Assembly (NCBI GenBank): GCA_013407085.1
Contig: JACCGJ010000233.1
Coordinates: 62,001 to 126,000 of the forward strand
Length of the DNA stretch: 64,000 nucleotides
Direction of reading: 5' to 3'
Source of the DNA: Atriophallophorus winterbourni
Taxonomy: Eukaryota > Platyhelminthes > Trematoda > Plagiorchiida > Microphallidae
The notes below the pieces were generated by a model. That model was not told the DNA's origin. It was given only the letters and a program-made list of their open reading frames with translations, and did no database searches. Shown piece by piece: positions 13,201 to 22,200 of the stretch. The first letter of the stretch is position 1. The number at the start of each line of letters is the position of its first letter. A program made the position numbers and the translations under genes.

Positions 13201-16200
13201 AGTATGCATGTCAGTGTAAATGCGCGCGCATGGAGTTGAATAGTATAGCAAATTTGTTTGTGGGCTGATATACGGAGTAATGGTAGCGTTACGTAAAATA
13301 AGTCATCTGTGGCGTCAAAGAGATGTCTCTGAAATTCAAGGGTAGAACATATAAGATAACCATTGGCACACTTTGATTGTGCGGATGTGAAGCATAGACG
13401 CTCAGAAAAGAAGAAAAACGATTCTGTAGGTTTTCGATAATAAATGTTTCTCTGCACCATCGCAACGCAACGTAAAACTCCGTACTAGAATATTTTATAA
13501 CGACGATGTTACCGAAAAACAAGTTAATATGCACCGATTTCGCCGATTAGATCATGTAGTCTAAATGAAAATAAACGTTTTGCTAACATATTTTTGTTGG
13601 CCACTGTAAACACGGAATGTCGTCGTAGTAAGAATGGCCAGACTTTAACTTGGCTCAAGTAGATAAAGGTCTTGGCAGCTAAACTAGCTGCAGTTAGGCA
13701 ACCCGTATTCAAAGTTGGGAGGCAGTGGTATCTTACTCACTGTGATGTGACTCAAAATCGTGTTCAATTGCAGTCTTGTTGTAGACAACTTAGAGTGTTT
13801 GATTAGTCTTGTATGTGCTCCCCTGTGGAGCGAGGAAAGCTTGATATAATGCGTGACCGTGGAAACCGTAAGTTAGCTATCATGTTGATGTCGCTCTATT
13901 CGTTCATAACACTTGGTTGAATGCGTGCTTGATTCTGCGTGTAGGAATCGCATCTCCATGTGCCAGCGCTTAATCTTCTGCACGTTCTACTGTTATTTAC
14001 CCGTTGGCCAACCACCTCTACTTGGGATGTTATCGTGTCATTGCTGTATAACATTTAAGCACTCAGTACTTGCTAGTGGTGTAATGCTGTCCATGATGAC
14101 GATGAGATATTTGCGGGTTGCCAGGCATATAGAGCTGTATAAGAAATAGACCATTACAGTGAAACTACAGTGTGCTCTCCGTTACCGGTTTCAATCGATT
14201 CAACACGATGTTGCATACACAGCCTAAATTACAGCACAATTGCAAACCCATGATGGTAAGACGCACATAAAGGACAGCATTAATCCAATAGCAAGTACCG
14301 AACATTTAGTTGCTATACAACCATAACAAATAAAATTCTGATGTGGAGAATAGAAGCTAGAAAATCCACACAAACAAACTGAAATGAAGTGCCTACACCT
14401 CGAATGTAACAGTCAACTAATTAAGTATTGTGAATGAGTAGATACATTAACACGAGACATACGACTCGAGTGAAAATTTTCCCTTATCTGACAGAATTTG
14501 GACAGGCTGTGACCACTCGGGCACTCAGAAAACGTTCAATTGTGCATCCCAAAGGAGAAATAAAAAATGACGAGGAAAGGCAGAACAAGTGATGATTTCC
14601 TTAAGGTTTTTTGACGGTTTTGAGATTTTACATGACGTGTGCGACGTGAAAGAATTGCATCAGGTTTGCGAAGGCCTTAAACAAAACTGACTAAAAGGCT
14701 ATCGAGAAAGTCTCACTGAAACAGTTGAACCGTAATCTCACCTTGCTCATATGTTGATCGGACTTGACCATTTCTGCGAAATAATCTGTAGGCCGTTTGG
14801 TGGGAATGTCCAGATCGTGGAGGCGAGGAATCGCCACTAGGACGGCAGCCTGGGCCAAGCGGTAGCTGTTTTAATATTGGGAGGCAAGGCAATATAAAAA
14901 TCAGCAAGAGGAAGGTGATGATAATAGATTCGATATTTATGCGTAAAAGCAATTGGCCTTCAAATAATCACAGGTTAAAAAGCAAATGGAAAAATAAAGT
15001 GAATATATAACGCATAATTACAACGATATTTCACATCAAGCTCTACAACAACAAATAATGAAGAAACAAACATTAAAAAATGTCACATGTAATTGCTTGA
15101 GAGGATTCGGCCAATACCGATGTTGGTCATTGTAGTGAAGTATCAAATATGATCAAAATATTCATTGAGTAATTTGTGAAGATACGCGTGAAATTTTTCC
15201 CTATATTCAATCAATGCACGTATGGATTCAACTTGAGTTAACCTACTTTAAACTAGTTGAATGTAAGACAGCTGCTGAGAGAAGATTCCACATAAAAAAG
15301 AATTTATTGAACAGAAGACTATGTGACAGTTCATAGGGAAACGTGGTGCGTCCAATACATGTGTGAACTTGTCTTGATGAATCGACGTCACAATCGGCGT
15401 GTTAAACTCTACTTTGCTTGAGGGTACTCAGAGCGAATCGTGTAAATCGCTCAGCGTAAGGCAAATATTGAAGACCATCGGCTAGCTTAGATGAGCGGTG
15501 GAATAGATGTTAAAAAAGCACAATATCTGTTTGTAACTATGGTGCCAGGAATATGGTGTATGAATGATTGTCCGAAATCACAGACGTGGATGCATGCAAA
15601 GTTCCACACAATCAGAAACTCCACGTGTGCGAAGATACAGTCAGGTTGTCCAGGCTTAGAAGATATAAGAGAAAACGGGAGTGTGACTACAGTGTGTTTC
15701 TGCATGAACTTCGGTACCTATGGCAAAACACGCTTACTTACGCAGAACAGAAATACTGCACAAGTGCACATCGTGCAAATCTGGTGTATAGTTCACAGCC
15801 AGGTTATCATCAAAGATTCCAAACCAAATATCCGCATATAATACACCAAAAAACTTAAGTAACAGATTCCAAAGCACATCCAGTCAAAAACGTTTACCAG
15901 CGGTTTTCTAATCCAAAGTTTTGGGTTGAGGTTCGTACGAGCATTGGACGCAGATTTCGCGACCGATATACTTTTGGGAATTGAACGAGTTCAAATTCAA
16001 ATCACGGTGCAGATGCAAGCCAGCATCAATGAAGTTGATTCGGTATCGTCCACGAACAAACCTATCGAGTCTTTGTTCACTTCTGTATGACGCATAAAAT
16101 CACAAGCATGGAGCGAAGTAAAAGTGCCGCAGTGCGGTCATAGCCAGCAAGTGGGTTGAGATACTATCAGCACAATTGTGTGGTCATTTACAAGTGTGCT

Positions 16201-19200
16201 TCTGGGTACGCTGTGACAGATTTCCAGAACCTTCTCGCTAGGAAATTTGTCCAAAAGGATGAAAACCTACACGGAACGGGCATCGCACGCTTAGACCCCA
16301 AAGGATATTTTATTGCTTGATAGGATATACAATCGTGCAACCGAACTCGTGAGAGGTTTCTAGATACTAACGTACGAGGAACGAATGCAACGGATGAGCC
16401 TCCCCACCGCACTTCAAAGCATTCAGAAGGATGTGATATTTACATACAATATATATTCCACAGCATGGGCGACATCTATTCAAATACCTTGAGTTATGAC
16501 AAACATGCAGCCACTTAGCGACATTACAAACTCCCCATTCTCGTATTACAATGTCACGGAATTTTTTATTCTATACGTATCTGCTTTCTTTAAAACGCGC
16601 TCCCTGAAACTATTGTCACCGACCCCATTAAGTGTTCAATTTAACTATATGCGACAGACACACACAGACATCTTTGAATAACATCGCTTATGAGTGAAAT
16701 CTGCTTTGCGAGAAGGTCATCCACAGGGAACATACTGATCCCGGAGCGGCATTTGAGAAGCTATTTTGTATCCAATCAAACGGTATCCCAAGCATGTATG
16801 TATTCTTGCTATCTCAAACAGTAAACCATGTCAAAAGCATTTGAGATTTCAGGGTAAACTGGTCTGAAATCGTCAACCCATCGGCTAAGCACGAACAAAT
16901 TAGAGAAACACCGCTGGAGAAGCGAAGTGTTCGTTTGCTTGTATATTAAATGAGTTCATTAATCTTATGGTGTACGACCACCGAAACTAATGACGGCAGT
17001 GCTACGTACTACTGACTTTTACAGACTTTGCCTCCATTCCCAGTTACACGGAATTAGTCTCATCTGCAAAGTATGAAAGCTGACAGAGTTAGCAGTAGTC
17101 ATTACAGAGAAGCGTGCAAGGGATAGTGAAACGAGTCGGGGGTTGAGATGCCGGGGATGATTGCGTCAGGTTATTTCAGGTCAACAATAGCAACGTTACC
17201 CCCCCTCCGCGTTGTACGCACGCACAACGATCGTGTCTCTATACATCCATGAGGTTAACCTGTCCAACGCTAACTGCGTTCACCCACGAGTCCCACAACA
17301 CAAGAGAAGCCGATTGGTCAAAGGCGTTTATGACGCACAATACAAATAACAAAACACACGCCTATCTTAAACAGGCAAAACACATAAGACAACACTGATT
17401 CGTCAATAGATTTCGTGCCAACCGGTTAATTCCAAACCCGAAACGTGATGGGCTTGTTTGGCCAAACTTAACGAATTGCATATCGCTCAATAGCCGTTGA
17501 TACTGTACATTTAATCGTGCTTTCGCGGGGGTTGTCGCGCAAAGCGTTCTCATACAATTCTTCAGAAACATGAATTATTCGGGCTCGCGGTTGTCGATCG
17601 TTTCGGCGCTTCCTGGTATTCTGTTGTGCCAGAAAGCGGTGTTCTGCATATCATCCGAAAGCTCGTGATTAGCATTCATGACTAATTCACTTCACACTTA
17701 CGCAACAGCATGGACTCTGTAAGTGGATACAAAACATTCAATTCTGCTAGAGTCGGCATCTTGTGCAAGGTGCGCATCTTATTCCCGAGCAGCTAAAGCA
17801 TAGAGGATGACGTAATGATCTGGACGCGACGGTGATGACCTGTCATAGAATATTGATTAGAAAAAAATAACCAGTGTAGGTTTCGTACCGGAACATTGTT
17901 ACAACTTCGAGATACAAGATGGTGCTGCGGAAAAGTAAGGAATGAATGATGAAAGCACAAGCCAGATCTAGGCAAAGTGCCTCAGTCAGAGATTGTCAGG
18001 TTGCCTAGGCCTAGACATATATGAGGAGGGGGGAATAGAAAAGTTGAACACAGAACAATTGTCACAGAGCAATGTCACTTTCAACGAGTAGAGTACTTAA
18101 CATAGCTGAGTTCGAAAGATGCAGACAACCTTTCGCTAGATACCATAACGAATAAGCGAACTGGCAGAGTAACCTTCATTCGTTCCATTTTAACTCTTGT
18201 GTATGGGGCAACCGCAAACTAACCATGAAGACAAAAATGATGGTAGCGCGTGCTCACTAGATAACTTACAGTATGGCAACAAAAAGCTGCATCTCAAACT
18301 GAAGACACGAGCGGAAGCTGAATGCTTTCATTTACGAAACATACGTCGCATCTTGAACATATTGTGAAAGGGCAGTGACAAATGCTAGTGTACAGACCAT
18401 GTTCAATCCAATGCGACAGCGTCGCCTATGCTGGCTGGAAAGTCTATACATGTGGTAATATTTCAAAAGATCTGGATGTGTGTAAATATAAAATCACAAG
18501 CCTGGAACCAGGCAAAGTGCCACACAACCAGGCGGTGGTGTCTGAGGGTGTGGTGGGTTTTCGCCTGGCAAGCGTTCTCCCTATAAAAAGCCACAAAAAT
18601 CCAATGATGACACCACGACGCAGCGGATGTGACTCGCCGCTCAAAAAGTCACTGCCCCTTGTCCTATCCAAGGACATCGTATGGTGCACAGGCAAAAACT
18701 GAAGTCACCAACCTATCAACGGGTTTATCGGGCTCCGAACTGGAAATTCCCAGAAAAGGGTGTATGAACCGCTTCGTCGGCCACCGGCCACCGATAGGTG
18801 CGAACCTCTCTCGCTCCACTGCCTTGTGGGTAAAGGCTCGGGGTGGGACCCCCTAAACGAAATCTCCCCTACTTCGGTGTAGGCAACCGGGTAGTATCAT
18901 GCCTACGTTCAACGATGACGATGATGACAACGCTTTGCACCTCATTGTTTATGTTGAACGGCACCATATATGTATCAGATTGTGCAAATATAATATAATA
19001 TACCAGAGATTGCGCGCGGACTGAAATATTGTCAGGTTGCACAGGCTTAGAGAGATGAGATAAAATGGCAGACTCCAGAGCTTACGCAACATCATCAACT
19101 CCATGGACCGGTAGCACGTACCATGTGCTTAAAGGATATACAAACATGACACGGGAAAATCCCAGAACGATGGGGAAGGGTAGCTATTGAACCTATAGAA

Positions 19201-22200
19201 TATTGGGCACAGACACACTGGAATGATGTCCTACAGCTCGAGTCAAACATGTATTTGAGCAAGTGTTGTGAACGAGTAAAGCGACATCAACATGACAGCT
19301 TCTTTGCGCATGCAGCTCAGTACTTTTGGAAAACCAATTTAAGCAACGTTGTTACCCGGACGTTCGAAATACGGCAAAATTGAAAGTCAGAAGGTGACAT
19401 TTAGGAGGCACTGGTCATTTTTAAGATGATTAGATAAGATATATATGGCTATATATATAGGAGATATCATATATATAATCTATATATATATATATATTAT
19501 ATATATATTCTGACATAGCGTATCGATATATATATATAATATATAATAGATATAGGAGCCGTACTCGTGGTGAAAAGCGTTTGCAAGAGATATGAAGGCT
19601 TTCAACAATCCTACGATGGGGGAAATTATCTCTTTACCGTTCTCTGTGGATGCACTGAAAAAGCGTGAGTGGTGTGGTGGGCAGCAGAACCATACCGACA
19701 CCATGCCAATCTTTTTAGTCGGCCGAATATTTCATATTGGTGTGAACCGAAAAGTTTCTCGCCGCGAAGACCAGTTATGCGGAATTCATTGAAGGCCCAG
19801 TTGCTCCACATTATGACCTGTATCGCCACTTCTCAGTGTAGATTCTAGAGCTGTTCTCGAGTCTTATTCTCACTGATTTTCAGAAATAATTGCAGTTACA
19901 GCCTAGCTGTTGTGTGTTTAAAGCCTGATTATCGAGCATCGAATACCACTTATAGAATTGGCTTTTACATGCCGCTGAAATGAAAACAGTCTATGATCTG
20001 AGTGATGTGTTGCTCACATCCCCGAAATTACAACATCACTTTGGTCATCCATAAGTGCCTTGAGTGATTCTGTGTTTGAACATCGTGGTTCGTTGTACAA
20101 ACCCTATGCAACAGTGGCATTCAAGTATAACCTAGTCTATGATCTAATTGTAAAGCTGAGGGTGTCAAAATGCAGGGTAAAGGGCAAATCAGCTGAAGAA
20201 ACTGACAAAACTCGTACAATCTAGCATATAGTTATGGAGCTATTCTAAGCTGCCACGGTCTTTCAGGCAGGTGAAATGTTGTGTTTCGGTGGAAAGAGAA
20301 CGGCTTTATGTTACAAGAATTAAAAAGAGTAGCTAGTTTGACTGCCGTGTGTAAAATGGCGCAGTAATTCAGTGCTGTGCAGCTAACACCGAGCTAAATT
20401 GATTTGCCACCGGTTCTGGAGTGTCACTGTTATTTTTATTTATCATATCTGTCTAGGCACGAGCAACCTGACAGTGTCTTAGCCTCTGACCGTGCGGCAC
20501 TTTGCCTGAATCAGGCATGTGCTTTTATAAATACACCGTCATTTTCCATTTTATCTATGCATGAAAAACCTGGTGGTATGACAGTGAAGTAACACCAAGG
20601 GCTTATATCTTCAGGAGTTTTTCGAGTCAAGAATGCCGATATAACCCATATTGTAGAGGTGAGGGAGGTAAAAGTTGTTTCAGGTAAATCGAAGTTAAAT
20701 CGAGTTTTTTGACTTGTCACATACATTACGTTGTTTACACGTGCCCAACGTTGTCCGGCCATTTGTCGATCGCGTCCCAATTCATCACTGGGGTCAACCT
20801 TCTCAAAGCTAATCACATTCAACTACGAATTCCACAACTCAAGAGAATGCAAATTGGCCAACGCGTTTACTACACACATGACCAAGAATAAAAGACACCT
20901 ATATTGGCAAATACCATTACCACAACACTGTCCTCATAATGTCTATGACGATTGTCACTTTTATCTGATTTGTCAACCAATTTAGTGCCAATCGGTTCAC
21001 TTCAAGAGCTTACAACGTTGGACTCGTTTGACCGACATTGACAAATTGCATATCGTTCAATAGCGGCTAACGTTGTCCATCTGCCTTTACTTTCGAAGAG
21101 ATGGTTACCTAAACTGTTCGCATATAGTTCTTCCAAAACCCGAATTACTGTGAGTTTACAATTGCCGTTGTCGGTCTTTTCGGCGTTTCCTGCACATCTG
21201 TTGTTTCGGAGAGTGGTGCAATGCAAATCATCCGAAAGTTCGTGATTCACACTCGCATTACACTTTCTGAGTCAAAATCAACGGGCGATTTTGTGCATAT
21301 ATCCGTAGAAAATTTAAAATGTGGCAAAGGGTTATGAGGATGCTGCTAATCGGGAGAAATATGTAAAATATGAGCATAAACGATGCAGTTCTGAGCGAAA
21401 CATGAACACCGAACTGCAGCGAAAACATGTCAACAGCAAGGGATATTAGAATGAAATATATAAAGAAAACACACGTAAACTGGATGGTTATCGACTCACA
21501 AGTAATTCTCACGCTTAAAATCGTCATCTGGATCGATGGTATCTGGGTTGTCGGGCATGCCCATTTCTTTCGGGGGTGGTGCAGGTTCCGTGACCACATC
21601 CAAACGTTCAACCCACGGTAGCTTGTTAGAAATGTGTTCCAATGTGTTGATTAGAGCTGGCTGCAAAGAAAGACATTGAAAAGCATTTATTCTTTAGAAT
21701 AGAGTGCGTGCGCGTGATGTTTAAAATTTAACGAGGCAAGAAAAATGAATTTATCAGCTAAGCATGACAAAGTAGTTTGAATTCGCTAGTGAGCAACGAT
21801 CATCATACAAAACATTTTTGGTTTATATCTAGTCTTCTGGTCAAAAATAAATTGATTTATGATACTCGATTTGTAATCAATCATGAACAAAGCATAACAT
21901 ATTCTGAAGAGCTACACTGTCGCGAAACCCAGAGACAGACGGAGCAAAAATAAAGCGATAGTGACATGAGACTGTAAGTCAAGGCTTCTTCTATTAGCTT
22001 GGAATAAAATTCTTAAGTTAAAAAAGTTATAAAAAGACTGTCAGTAATATCTGAGCGAAATTCAATAGACTTCGATTTGCCTGAATAGAAACGTAATACA
22101 GAGATGATTGTCTTTGAACACATCAATTGGAAAGATTAGCAAATCACGTCATTATTATAAGAGAGAGTGAATGAATGAAGGAGCAGCTATACGATTTGAA

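Noticed and set aside
19436..19560. TA-rich tract as an origin or promoter
   Set aside because: Simple-sequence TA repeats in an intron; nothing beyond composition supports a function.
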